Counted from the first letter of the stretch, positions 9,443 to 18,107 are shown. The stretch is 64,000 bases of DNA from Bradyrhizobium retamae (GCF_001440415.1 NZ_LLYA01000002.1:124001-188000), one strand, 5' to 3'. Notes: generated by a model from the sequence alone, not told the origin. Translations and numbers: made by a program.

Positions 9443-11320
9443 GTGCGGCAGCGTAAGACGGACTATGGGACCATCATTCTACACTGGACGTTCGTGGCCG
9501 CATTCGCCGTTGCGCTCGTCACCGGCTTACGCATTGCGACGGAAACGCCCGACCGCACCTGGATCAACTGGTTCGACGCCGTGCTGCCGCGCGACAGCGT
9601 ATGGATCGCCCATATGCAGGCGGCCGTCGTCCTGGTCGCCGTGGCGATCGGCTACGTCGTCTACATGCTCCGCTCCGGCCTCGGACGCCGCGTCCAGCTC
9701 GACAAGGTTCGCCTGCGCGGACTGTTCGGCCGCGGACAGGCCAGGTTGAGCGCGGTGATTGCACTGATGTACTGGATTTTCTTCGTCACGATGTTCGGTT
9801 TGCTGGTTAGCGGCGGCGCGCTCTATTTCGGCTTCTACTCCGGCTACGACGTGGCGATGCTGCATTGGGTAGGGACCTGGGTGATCCTCGCCTTTGTCGC
9901 CCTTCATGTCCTGACCCAATACAAAAGCGGCGGCATCTCGCAACTGCTGCGCATTTTTCGTCCCGCCCCGCTGCCGGCGCCGCCGCCGCGGCTCGATGCC
10001 GTCGAGCTCCTGGGGCTGCTGGCCGAGCGATCGGCGCGCCCGCCGGAGTCCGAAGACCCACCGCCCGAGGTTGCATCGCATTCACTGCAGCCCCGCGCAG
10101 AGGCGCGCCACGATCGGACGCGTGAGCCGGATCCGGCGCCGCGATCCCATGTCGGGCCTTCGAGATCGCGAAACCCGACGCTGCAGGCCAATCCGTTCCT
10201 CGTGGCGGCCGCCGCTGCGATCACCGGCGCTTCGCTCCTCGTGGCCACCGATCGGCTGGCGGTGGACGGTGTTCAGATTCGCCGCATCAATCCCGCCGAC
10301 GCGCCGACCCTCGACGGCGACACCTCTGATCGGGCCTGGCGCGGCGTCAGGCCGTTCTCGCTCTTGACCGGAGAAGGCGGGAATTTCGACGGCAAGGGCG
10401 AGACCAGAATCGGAATTCGCGCGGTGCATGACGGCACCTATGCCTATTTCCTCTTCACCTGGGAAGATTCGACGCGCTCGCTAAAGCACCTGCCACTCGT
10501 CAAGCAGGCCGATGGATGGCACCTGCTTCATTCCGGCTTTCAGCTTGGCGACGAGCATCAGTACAACGAAGACAAGTTTTCGGTGCTGCTGACCACGTCG
10601 GATGTCACGCTGGCGGGCGGGCGAACCTTTCATCCCGGGCCGCAGCCGGTCGCCGGCGCGCCGGCCACCATGAGCGGCCGCGGACTGCATTACACGGCAT
10701 CCGGCTATGCCGACGTCTGGCAGTGGAAGGCCACGAGCGGCGCGACCGGATGGATGGACGATACGCATTTCGGGCCGCCGCTCGACCCGACCCCCATGCA
10801 GGCGGCAAACGTCGTTCCCTACAAGGGCGGCTTCGCGCCCGACCCGGGCACGGCAAACTACCGGGACAATTTCACCGTCGAGGTCGATACGTCAGGCGGT
10901 CCGCGCCGCAGCCGGCTAATCGCTCCGCTGCGCCTGCCCAAAGTCGTCGCCGACACGACGACCGCAATGGGAGATATCGACCTTGACCCCAATCACGGCG
11001 AAAGCGACGGCGCGCGATGGTTCATGACCGAGCAGGATTCCGTGCCGTATTCGATCAACATCGACGCCCGCATCCCAACGGGGACCGTGATCCCGGGCGT
11101 CATCCTGAGCGGCGAATTTTCAGGCGACCGCTCCGACATCAGAAGCGCCGCCCGCTGGGCTTCCGGCCACTGGGCGCTCGAGGTGAAGCGTCGGCTCGAC
11201 ACCACAAGCCAGTTCGACGTGCCGATCAAAACCGGCATCTTCATGCGGGTCGCCGCTTTCGACCACAGCCAGATCAGACATACACGGCACGTCCGTCCTA
11301 TTCGTATCGAGGTGGAATAA
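9443..11320 (+). CDS. Cytochrome b561-type membrane domain fused to ethylbenzene-dehydrogenase-type haem-binding domain
   Basis: A 625-residue fusion. Residues 1-160 form a four-helix cytochrome b domain with candidate haem ligands H14, H57, H141 and H155. A Pro/Arg-rich linker (170-245) leads to another hydrophobic helix (about 250-268). Residues 270-625 resemble the haem-binding gamma subunit of ethylbenzene dehydrogenase-type enzymes (INPADAPTLDGDTSDRAW, then YAYFLFTWEDSTRS and HQYNEDKFSVLL). The layout suggests that a b-haem outside the membrane exchanges electrons with membrane haems. The start is GTG at 9443, and the gene abuts the ferredoxin reductase gene without a gap, so the two probably act together. 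No catalytic molybdenum subunit is nearby. Confidence 0.85.
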   Translation: MRQRKTDYGTIILHWTFVAAFAVALVTGLRIATETPDRTWINWFDAVLPRDSVWIAHMQAAVVLVAVAIGYVVYMLRSGLGRRVQLDKVRLRGLFGRGQARLSAVIALMYWIFFVTMFGLLVSGGALYFGFYSGYDVAMLHWVGTWVILAFVALHVLTQYKSGGISQLLRIFRPAPLPAPPPRLDAVELLGLLAERSARPPESEDPPPEVASHSLQPRAEARHDRTREPDPAPRSHVGPSRSRNPTLQANPFLVAAAAAITGASLLVATDRLAVDGVQIRRINPADAPTLDGDTSDRAWRGVRPFSLLTGEGGNFDGKGETRIGIRAVHDGTYAYFLFTWEDSTRSLKHLPLVKQADGWHLLHSGFQLGDEHQYNEDKFSVLLTTSDVTLAGGRTFHPGPQPVAGAPATMSGRGLHYTASGYADVWQWKATSGATGWMDDTHFGPPLDPTPMQAANVVPYKGGFAPDPGTANYRDNFTVEVDTSGGPRRSRLIAPLRLPKVVADTTTAMGDIDLDPNHGESDGARWFMTEQDSVPYSINIDARIPTGTVIPGVILSGEFSGDRSDIRSAARWASGHWALEVKRRLDTTSQFDVPIKTGIFMRVAAFDHSQIRHTRHVRPIRIEVE

Positions 11321-12406
11321 ATGTCAAGGATTTGCAAAGTCACGATCAACAACGAGCCGTATTTGGCCAATCGCGGCGAGCTTCTGCTCGACTGGGCGTT
11401 GATGAACGGGGTCGATCTTCCGCATGATTGCCGTTCCGGGATTTGCGGCGCCTGCCAGGTGCGGCTCGTCGACGGCCAGGTATTCGGCGGCCATAGCCGG
11501 GGCGACGACATGATCCATGCCTGCCAGGCCAGAATCGTTTCCGATCTCGAAATTGCGATCGAGGCGGCTCCCGAGCCGGTGGCGCTGTCGGCGGAAGTGG
11601 CGCAGACCGTTCAACTCGCGCCCGACGTGGTGGGTATCGACATCGAGCTGCCGAAGCCGCTCGATTATCTCCCCGGCCAGTACTCCAAGCTGCAGTTTCA
11701 GGGATTCCCGGCAAGGTCCTACAGCCCGACCTATCCGCTGGAAGGCCGGCCCCACGATCGCATCCTGCACTTTCATATCCGAAAGGTCGCGGACGGGCTG
11801 GTATCCTCGGCACTCGGCCACGACATCCGCGCCGGACATCGCGTCAAGCTGACGGGGCCGTACGGTCGCGCCTTTTTCAGGCAAGGCCATTCGGGCCGCA
11901 TCGTTCTCGTCGCCAGCGGCACCGGTTTCGCCCCGATGTGGTCGGTCGCGGTCGCCGCGATCATGGAGCAGCCGCAGCGTGAAATGGTCTTCGTGGTGGC
12001 GGCGCGCAGTATCCGCTCGCTCTACATGCACGCGGCACTGTGCCGGCTGGCGCTGTTTCCCAACGTCACGCTGATCCCGATGGTGTCGGAGCCGCAAAAT
12101 ATCTCGCATGCCGTTCGCAGCGGCCGGCCGACCGATCATTTGCCGAAACTCACGCTTGACGACGTGGTCTATACCGCGGGCGCGCCGGCGATGACCGATG
12201 CGGTGGCGCGAATTGCAAAGGCTGCGGGCGCGCGATGCTACACCGATCCCTTCGTGCAGGAGCCGCGGACGGTGGAGCAGGCCGGCCTGATGTCGCGCCT
12301 CACCGGCTGGCTCAGCGAGCCGAAGAGCGCCATCCCGTTGCAGCCGACGCAACGCGCGGCACCGATGCCCCGTAGCGTGTCCGCGGTTGGCGCGGGTAAC
12401 CGCTAG
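11321..12406 (+). CDS. 2Fe-2S ferredoxin / FAD-NAD(P)H oxidoreductase
   Basis: A 361-residue reductase of the phenol hydroxylase/CDP-6-deoxy-glucoseen reductase type. The N-terminal plant-type ferredoxin domain has C37, C42, C45 and C68 (CRSGICGAC, then HAC) to hold one 2Fe-2S cluster. The flavin domain shows RSYS at 132-135, and the nucleotide domain shows GTGFAP at 200-205. It would pass electrons from NAD(P)H through FAD to the iron-sulfur cluster. The gene starts immediately after the stop of the cytochrome b/haem fusion (no spacer), so that protein is the natural partner. About 60 C-terminal residues after the reductase core (after DPFVQEP) are low-complexity and unassigned. Confidence 0.9.
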   Translation: MSRICKVTINNEPYLANRGELLLDWALMNGVDLPHDCRSGICGACQVRLVDGQVFGGHSRGDDMIHACQARIVSDLEIAIEAAPEPVALSAEVAQTVQLAPDVVGIDIELPKPLDYLPGQYSKLQFQGFPARSYSPTYPLEGRPHDRILHFHIRKVADGLVSSALGHDIRAGHRVKLTGPYGRAFFRQGHSGRIVLVASGTGFAPMWSVAVAAIMEQPQREMVFVVAARSIRSLYMHAALCRLALFPNVTLIPMVSEPQNISHAVRSGRPTDHLPKLTLDDVVYTAGAPAMTDAVARIAKAAGARCYTDPFVQEPRTVEQAGLMSRLTGWLSEPKSAIPLQPTQRAAPMPRSVSAVGAGNR

Positions 12407-12430
12407 CCGGCCGCGGGATTGCCGTCGCTT

Positions 12431-13237
12431 TCAGCCGGAGATCGCTGCGATATATCGCTGAACGGACATTTCGAACGCCGCCTTGGCATTGTCGGCGATG
12501 TTGCGGCCCCACCATGCGCCATAGATGCGGTCGAACGTCAGCGGCTCGACCGCGCGTGCGATCCGGCGCACGGCTGCGGCATTGAGCGGGATGTAATTCG
12601 GATAGCTGTACATGAAGCTGAGGGAGCGGCGATCCATCGCAACCATGGCGACATCGCCGGTGAGCAGCGCACCACGGCCCTCCGCGCCGGCGCGCCAATG
12701 CATCACCGTGCCGCCGGCAAAATGTCCGCCGGTTCGCACCAGCAGGATATCGTCCGAGAGCCGGTGGCTGTCGCCAGTCCACGGCACGATGGCCGGATGC
12801 GGCCGCGTGACGAAGGCGCGGTCGTCGCCATGCAGATAGACGGGCACGCCGCCGAACGCATCGCTCCAGTCGGCGACCGCGCCATAGTAATGCGGGTGCG
12901 AAACGGCAATCGCCTTCAGACCGCCGAGCGAGCGGACGTAGTCAATCGCCTCGGGCGTGGCTAACGGCACGCAATCCCACATCACGCAACCATCCGTTTC
13001 GCGCACGAGCAGCGCGCGCTGTCCGATCGCAAAATTCGGCTTGAGCCCGATGCCGGGAATGCCGAGATCGTCATGCCAGACGAGCTTGTGACGTTGTGCC
13101 AATTCCTCGCGGGTGAGCCACGCCTGTCCCTTCCAGTTCACATACTGCCGCTCGTCCTCGCAGACCGGGCACGCGGCCGGCGGCGCAGTACTTTCGGGAA
13201 ACTGGGCGCCACATTGTTCGCAGGTCCATACCGGCAT
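12431..13237 (-). CDS. MBL-fold hydrolase with N-terminal zinc ribbon and atypical active-site motif
   Basis: A 268-residue metallo-beta-lactamase-fold protein. The start carries a CxxC...CxxC zinc ribbon (CEQCGAQFPES ... CPVCEDE). The usual HxHxDH motif is replaced by SHPHYYGAVADW near residue 113, with the Asp-His pair absent, while GGHFAGGTVMHW and a later GD (LLTGDVAM) are kept. This variant is found in a subgroup of the family, and its substrate is unknown. The ATG at 13237 is chosen because CAGGAG lies 8 bases upstream; the codons at 13246 and 13243 are too close to it. It follows the amine oxidase/GGT pseudogene on the same strand. Confidence 0.8.
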   Translation of the reverse strand: MPVWTCEQCGAQFPESTAPPAACPVCEDERQYVNWKGQAWLTREELAQRHKLVWHDDLGIPGIGLKPNFAIGQRALLVRETDGCVMWDCVPLATPEAIDYVRSLGGLKAIAVSHPHYYGAVADWSDAFGGVPVYLHGDDRAFVTRPHPAIVPWTGDSHRLSDDILLVRTGGHFAGGTVMHWRAGAEGRGALLTGDVAMVAMDRRSLSFMYSYPNYIPLNAAAVRRIARAVEPLTFDRIYGAWWGRNIADNAKAAFEMSVQRYIAAISG

Positions 13238-13310
13238 CGGCATCACTCCTGTCGGAAGGAGTGGTAACGCATAATGGCAGGGCCAGCCAATGCGAGGCGC
13301 AGATCAACAA

Positions 13311-13574
13311 TCAGTAACCGATCGCCGCGCCATCGCTGCGCGGATCGGAACCGCCGCTCGGTACGCCGTTCCGCCGGTCGATGGTAATGCCATGCGCATG
13401 GCCCGCCATTTCGTTCCCGGCGTCCCAGCGGTTGATGGTGTGGCCGCGCTGTGCGAGCGCATCGATCGTATCTGTAGGGAACCGTCCCTCGATATGCAGC
13501 GTGTCGCGCGCCTCGACGAGCGCGAAGCGGCCGGACAGGAATCGCGGCATCTCGATCGCTTCCTGGATGGGCGC
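13311..13574 (-). pseudogene. 3' remnant of gamma-glutamyltransferase (ggt)
   Basis: About 86 codons read as the end of a gamma-glutamyltransferase: IQEAIEMPRF, then LHIEGRFPTDTIDALAQRGH, then AGNEMAGHAHGITID and the terminal SGGSDPRSDGAAIGY before the stop. Full-length GGT has about 530-580 residues; everything before this tail, including the catalytic threonine region, is missing. Upstream it joins, in a different reading frame, the front half of a copper amine oxidase. No start codon or ribosome site of its own is seen, so it should make no functional enzyme. Confidence 0.85.
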
Positions 13575-14565
13575 TGAGCGCGTTGGCGAGCTTGCCCAGT
13601 CCATACTCGCCGACATCGAAGGCGCATTTCCAGAAATGGTTCGCGGTCGGATCGGCATAGGGCACGATGATGTCGGTGACGCTGGCTCGATAAATGATCG
13701 GCCGTTCGCGCGCACCGTCGCGGAACGATATCTGGTGCAGCACGAGGCCCTCGCGCGCGGTCCAGCCGACGCGGAACGACCAGTTCTGCCAACCCACCTT
13801 CCAGCCCTCGACTGTAAAGCTCGGGCCGTCCTTTTGCACAACGTCGAGCGGCTTGACGTCCTTGCGTGTTTGCGGGATCGACGCTTGGTCGTAGTTGCGT
13901 GACTTTTTCGGGATCGGAATGATGTCGGGCTCGTTGACCAGATGGACGATCCTGTTCTCGATCAGGTCGACCAACGCGACGACGCCCTCGATCGGATGCG
14001 CATAACCGTTGTCCTTGAGATCCCTACGCCAATAGGACACGGCGCTGACCAGCCTGCGGCCCTTCTCCACCTCGCGGTCGAAATAGCCGGCCGAGAACGG
14101 ATCGACCTGAACCAGCTCGATGTCCTTGTCATCGAGGCCGCGCCGCTTCATCGCGCGCCGCCAGTCCGCGTCGGACTTGACGATGTCGCCGACCTTGAAC
14201 ACCTCCTCGATCGTGATCGGCGGCTGGCCGTAAGGATGGGCCTTGGTCGAATATTCGCGCCACGCCGTCACGGACTCTGATTCAAGGTCTACGGTGGCGA
14301 CATGCGTCGCGCCGGTCTTGCAGTCGAACAGGGTGGCGGCGGCCCGCCGTGGCAGCACAACGCCCGGCTCCCAGCCGAGGACGTCGGACTTGGCGGGCTC
14401 CTCGAGTTGCACATGGGTAAATCGCGCGTGGCGCCCGAGTCTCTTCTCTTTCTTCAGTATTTCGGACGCCAGTGCGACTTCGGCCTCGCTGAGCGGGTCG
14501 AGCGGATGATCGGCATCTGTGCCGACAGATGGCTTTGTAGGTATCATATCGCACTGAGTTCCCAT
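13575..14565 (-). pseudogene. 5' half of copper-containing primary amine oxidase, truncated
   Basis: About 325-330 residues match the N-terminal domains and the beginning of the catalytic domain of copper amine oxidase (DPLSEAEVALASEILKKE, later DPFSAGYF, SWRVGW-like segments, YADPTANHFWKCAFDVGEYGLGKLANAL). The family has about 640-660 residues. The part with the topaquinone tyrosine (N-Y-D/E) and the copper histidines is gone: homology stops at GKLANALS and the frame continues into an out-of-frame GGT tail, ending at 13243. Start may be 14565 or 14547. It is divergent from an AraC/FeaR-like gene, the classic regulator of such oxidases. Inactive by any reading. Confidence 0.88.
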
Positions 14566-14701
14566 GAACTGGTCGCAGGTTACGGCGGTCCTAGACGGTG
14601 CGTCTTGAATAAACCTGCCACGTCCGGCGCTGGTTCGGCTCTTGCCAGAGCCACCAATCCTGCGCGACGCTGGGGGTTCATCAACCGGATGTCGTCACGT
14701 G

Positions 14702-16039
14702 ATGCCGATCAGCGTCTCCACCGACCCGATCCGTCTGACGGAACGTCAGGCCTTCTGGACCGAGGCGATCTGCCGGTCTTTCGCCAATATCGAGACCAAG
14801 CCCCTCGGCTCCACCCTCGTCAGCGGCCACTTCGAGTTCGTCGAGATCGGCGATGCCAAGCTCGTGCGCTTCGACAGCAGCCCACAATGCTACACCTGCG
14901 ATGCCAGGCTGGTAAGCCGGGCCGGCTCGGGCGAATTCATGTTCGACTTTCAGCGGCGCGGGCGCAGCGCGATGATGCAAGTCGGCAACGAGGGCACGAT
15001 CGATCCGGGATATGGTGTGCTCTATGACGCGCGGCGTCCGTTCGAGGATCGGCTATTCGGCCCCGAACAGCGCGCGGAACTGCTGATCGCGACCGTCCCG
15101 GCCGCGTCGCTGTTGCGGTCCATTCCCAGCGCGGAGCGATTATGCGCCAAGCCCGTGCCGCTATCCGGAATTATTGCGCGTTCGATTACCGCGATGGTTC
15201 GCAACGCGATTTCCTTGCCCGATGCGCCGGAGCGACAAGACCAGCCAGACATCGTCGCCTTTTTGTCGGCTCTGCTGCGTCTCGCCGCGGGCGCCAGCCA
15301 TCAGCTCACCCGTCCCGACCTGTTCCGCCTGATCGATACCTATCTGAGGGCCAATATCGTCGCTGTCCGCCCAGTGCCGGCGCTCGCTGCCGAATTCGGC
15401 ATCTCGGAGCGGACCTTCCATCGCATCTTCGCCGACCGCGACACCACGTTCGAACGGCATGTCCTTCATCTGCGGGTCGAGCTGTTACGCAACCTGCTGC
15501 GGCAGGCTTCGCTGGCCAACATTTCGATCGCGAGATTGGCGCATCAGTGCGGGTTTGCCGATGCCGCCCACGCTGCACGCGCGTTCAAGAACAAGCATGG
15601 CATCAGTTTCGCGCAAGCGTGCCGGTTCGGTTCTAGGCAGACGTGCCGGTTCGGTTCTAGGATGCGGCCATCGCCCGGTTTGCTTCGTAATAGCTGCGAT
15701 ACCAGGCTGCGAACCTCTGGATGCCGTCCTCGATCGCGGTTGCCGGGCGAAAGCCCACGTCGCGCACGAGGTCATCGACATCGGCATAGGTGGTCGGCAC
15801 GTCGCCCGGCTGCATCGGCAGCAGTTCCTTGTTGGCCTTGCGGCCCAGCTCCCGCTCGAGGATGTCGAGTACGAGCATCAGTTCCTGCGGCTTGTTGTTG
15901 CCGACATTGTAGATGCGCCAAGGGGCGATGCTCGATCCCGGGTCCTGAATTCCGTCCAGCCCGGGCCCGGGCTTCCCGACCTGCGGCGCGCGATCGATCA
16001 GGCGGACCAGAGCCTCGGTCACGTCGTCAATATAGGTGA
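14702..16039 (+). CDS. AraC-family regulator (FeaR-like) with lost stop and run-on C-terminus
   Basis: The N-terminal part (residues 1-200) is an AraC_binding_2-type sensor domain (FWTEAICRSFANIETKPLGS). The C-terminal part is an AraC DNA-binding domain with two helix-turn-helix units (VRPVPALAAEFGISERTFHRIF and ISIARLAHQCGFADAAHAARAFKNKHGIS). The domain ends near 15615. The frame then crosses a 24-bp tandem duplication (15618-15661) and continues for over 120 codons antisense to the epimerase gene, so the native end is probably lost. A one-base shift would meet TAG at 15634. FeaR controls amine oxidase genes in enteric bacteria, and the gene is divergent from a broken amine oxidase, so its target is probably gone. 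ATG at 14702 fits the family start; the ribosome site is weak. Confidence 0.75.
   Translation: MPISVSTDPIRLTERQAFWTEAICRSFANIETKPLGSTLVSGHFEFVEIGDAKLVRFDSSPQCYTCDARLVSRAGSGEFMFDFQRRGRSAMMQVGNEGTIDPGYGVLYDARRPFEDRLFGPEQRAELLIATVPAASLLRSIPSAERLCAKPVPLSGIIARSITAMVRNAISLPDAPERQDQPDIVAFLSALLRLAAGASHQLTRPDLFRLIDTYLRANIVAVRPVPALAAEFGISERTFHRIFADRDTTFERHVLHLRVELLRNLLRQASLANISIARLAHQCGFADAAHAARAFKNKHGISFAQACRFGSRQTCRFGSRMRPSPGLLRNSCDTRLRTSGCRPRSRLPGESPRRARGHRHRHRWSARRPAASAAVPCWPCGPAPARGCRVRASVPAACCCRHCRCAKGRCSIPGPEFRPARARASRPAARDRSGGPEPRSRRQYR
15618..15661. repeat. 24-bp tandem duplication at the end of the AraC gene
   Basis: CGTGCCGGTTCGGTTCTAGG occurs at 15618-15637 and again at 15642-15661 (period 24). 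The second CTAG supplies the stop codon of the minus-strand epimerase gene. Because the period is a multiple of three, the duplication adds eight codons to the AraC frame without shifting it. Confidence 0.9.
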
Positions 16040-16703
16040 AGTCGCGAAGCATCCGGCCGCCATTGAACAGCTTGACCGGATTGCCGCGGACGATCGCGTC
16101 CGCAAACACGAACAGCGCCATGTCGGGCCGATACCACGGGCCGTACACCGTGAAGAAACGCAAGCCGGTGCACGGGATTCCGTAAAGATGGCTGTACGAA
16201 TGGGCCATCAATTCGTTGGCCTTCTTGCTCGCGGCATAAAGGCTGATCGGATGATCAACATTGTCATGCACCGAGAAGGGCAACTTCCTGTTGGCCCCAT
16301 ACACCGACGACGAGGAAGCGAACAGCAAATGACGACAGCCATGGTGCCGGCATCCCTCCAGGACATTGGTGAAGCCAACCAGATTGGCGTCGACATAAGC
16401 GTGCGGATCCTGCAGCGAGTAGCGCACGCCTGCTTGCGCGGCCAGATGGATGACGACGGGAAACCGATGGCGCGCAAACAGCGCCGGTATCGCGATGCGA
16501 TCCGCCACGTCCAGCTCTTCAAACTGAAAACGCGAATTGTTGCGCAGGATCGCGAGCCGGGCCGCCTTCAGTTGCGGATCGTAGTATGAATTGAGGTTGT
16601 CGAGCCCGACCACGCGATGGCCCGACTGCAGCAACCGCTGCGCCACGTGAAATCCGATGAAGCCCGCGGCCCCCGTTACCAGAATTGCCTGATCCGGCAT
16701 CAT
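15657..16703 (-). CDS. NAD-dependent UDP-glucuronate 4-epimerase-type enzyme
   Basis: A 348-residue SDR-type sugar nucleotide epimerase, probably converting UDP-glucuronate to UDP-galacturonate. It shows the Rossmann motif GAAGFIGFHVA, the family hallmark LDNLNSYYDPQLKAARL, HLAAQAGVRYS, SSSSVYG, the catalytic YAASKKAN and the FFTVYGPWYRPDMA segment typical of LpsL/WbnF-like proteins. The ATG at 16703 has GGAGG 8 bases upstream; an earlier GTG does not. It ends the minus-strand precursor operon after ugd (42-bp gap), which supplies its substrate by way of UDP-glucuronate. Exact product specificity is inferred from similarity and context. Confidence 0.88.
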   Translation of the reverse strand: MMPDQAILVTGAAGFIGFHVAQRLLQSGHRVVGLDNLNSYYDPQLKAARLAILRNNSRFQFEELDVADRIAIPALFARHRFPVVIHLAAQAGVRYSLQDPHAYVDANLVGFTNVLEGCRHHGCRHLLFASSSSVYGANRKLPFSVHDNVDHPISLYAASKKANELMAHSYSHLYGIPCTGLRFFTVYGPWYRPDMALFVFADAIVRGNPVKLFNGGRMLRDFTYIDDVTEALVRLIDRAPQVGKPGPGLDGIQDPGSSIAPWRIYNVGNNKPQELMLVLDILERELGRKANKELLPMQPGDVPTTYADVDDLVRDVGFRPATAIEDGIQRFAAWYRSYYEANRAMAAS

Positions 16704-16745
16704 GCGTGCATCCTCCACCAGCCGATGTCATGACGGCTCATGCCG

Positions 16746-18065
16746 TCAGTACGCCACAGATTTTGGCCGCCCCACGCCGCAGTAAAGAAAGCCGTTCCGC
16801 GCCACCTCCTCTGGAGAGTAGATGTTGCGCAGATCGACAATGACGGGACAGGCCATGATGGTGGACAATTCCTTGAGATCCAGCGCCCGAAACTGCTCCC
16901 ATTCCGTGACGATGACGAGCGCGTGGCATCCTTTCGCGCAACGATAGGCGCTGTCGCAGAAGGTAACGTTCTCGAACACCTTCTTCGCCTGCTCCATGCC
17001 GACGGGATCGAAAACGCGCACCTCGGCTCCCATGTCCTGCAGCGCGGTGATCAGCGGAATGGATGGCGCGTCGCGCATGTCGTCGGTATCCGGCTTGAAC
17101 GTTACGCCGAGCACCGCAATGGATTTGCCCCTGATGTTGCCGCCGAACGCATTCGCGACCTTGCGCGCCATCGCCCGCTTCCGCTGGTCGTTGACGGCGA
17201 CCACCGTTTCGACGATGCGCACCGGCGCTTCATTGTCCTGGCCGGTCTTGATCAGCGCCATCGCGTCCTTTGGAAAGCAGGAGCCACCGAAGCCCGGCCC
17301 CGCATGCAGGAATTTCTGGCCGATCCGGTTGTCGAGGCCGATCCCGCGCGCGACCTCCTGCACATTGGCGCCGACCTTCTCGGCGAGATCGGCAATCTCG
17401 TTGATGAAGGCGATCTTGGTAGCGAGGAAGGAGTTGGCGGCGTATTTCGTCAATTCGGCAGTGCGCCGATCGGTATAGAGGATTGGGGAAGCGTTGAGGT
17501 GAAGCGGCCGGTACACCTCGGCCATCACGCTGCGCGCGCGCGCGTCGTCCGTTCCGATCACGATCCGGTCGGGATGCTTGAAGTCGCGGATCGCCGCCCC
17601 TTCGCGCAGGAATTCGGGATTGGAAACGATGGCAACTTTGGCGTCGGGATTTTCTTCGCGGATGATGCGCTCGACCTCATCGCCGGTCCCGACCGGGACC
17701 GTCGACTTGGTGACTACCACCGCCTGGTCGGGAAGTACGCCGGCGATCTCGCGCGCCGCCGCATAGACATAGGAAAGATCGGCATGGCCATCGCCGCGGC
17801 GCGACGGCGTGCCCACCGCGATGAACACCACTTCCGCACCGCTGACGGCCGATTTCAGGTCGCTCGAAAATGAAAGGCGGCCTTGGCCAACGTTCCGCGC
17901 CACCAGTTCGGCCAGTCCGGGTTCGTGGATCGGCATCTCCCCGTTGTTGAGGCTCGCAACCTTCTCCGCATTGCTGTCGATACAGACGACCTGATGGCCA
18001 AAGTCGGAAAAGCACGCCCCTGACACCAGCCCGACATAGCCGGCGCCAATCATAGCTATATGCAT
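16746..18065 (-). CDS. ugd: UDP-glucose 6-dehydrogenase
   Basis: Oxidises UDP-glucose to UDP-glucuronate with two NAD+, in the cytosol. The 439-residue protein has the N-terminal Rossmann motif MHIAMIGAGYVGLVSGACFSDFGH, the mid-domain FLATKIAFINEIADL and the catalytic cysteine in GPGFGGSCFPKD; the C-terminal domain includes GVTFKPDTDDMRDAPS. The ATG at 18065 is the family start. It sits between the FkbM methyltransferase and the epimerase in the minus-strand operon and supplies acidic sugar for the exopolysaccharide. A hairpin followed by TTTT (18085-18107) lies in the gap upstream and may tune its expression. Confidence 0.96.
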   Translation of the reverse strand: MHIAMIGAGYVGLVSGACFSDFGHQVVCIDSNAEKVASLNNGEMPIHEPGLAELVARNVGQGRLSFSSDLKSAVSGAEVVFIAVGTPSRRGDGHADLSYVYAAAREIAGVLPDQAVVVTKSTVPVGTGDEVERIIREENPDAKVAIVSNPEFLREGAAIRDFKHPDRIVIGTDDARARSVMAEVYRPLHLNASPILYTDRRTAELTKYAANSFLATKIAFINEIADLAEKVGANVQEVARGIGLDNRIGQKFLHAGPGFGGSCFPKDAMALIKTGQDNEAPVRIVETVVAVNDQRKRAMARKVANAFGGNIRGKSIAVLGVTFKPDTDDMRDAPSIPLITALQDMGAEVRVFDPVGMEQAKKVFENVTFCDSAYRCAKGCHALVIVTEWEQFRALDLKELSTIMACPVIVDLRNIYSPEEVARNGFLYCGVGRPKSVAY

Positions 18066-18080
18066 TACGGTTCCTGTCTG

Positions 18081-18107
18081 AAAAGCCGCGCGGCCCAAAG
18101 GCCGCGC
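18081..18107 (-). terminator. Candidate intra-operon terminator/attenuator before ugd
   Basis: On the minus strand an 8-bp GC-only stem (GCGCGGCC / GGCCGCGC, 18088-18095 with 18100-18107) with a 4-base loop is followed by GGCTTTTC. It stands between the FkbM methyltransferase stop and the ugd start, so it could lower read-through into ugd and the epimerase gene. Confidence 0.5.
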
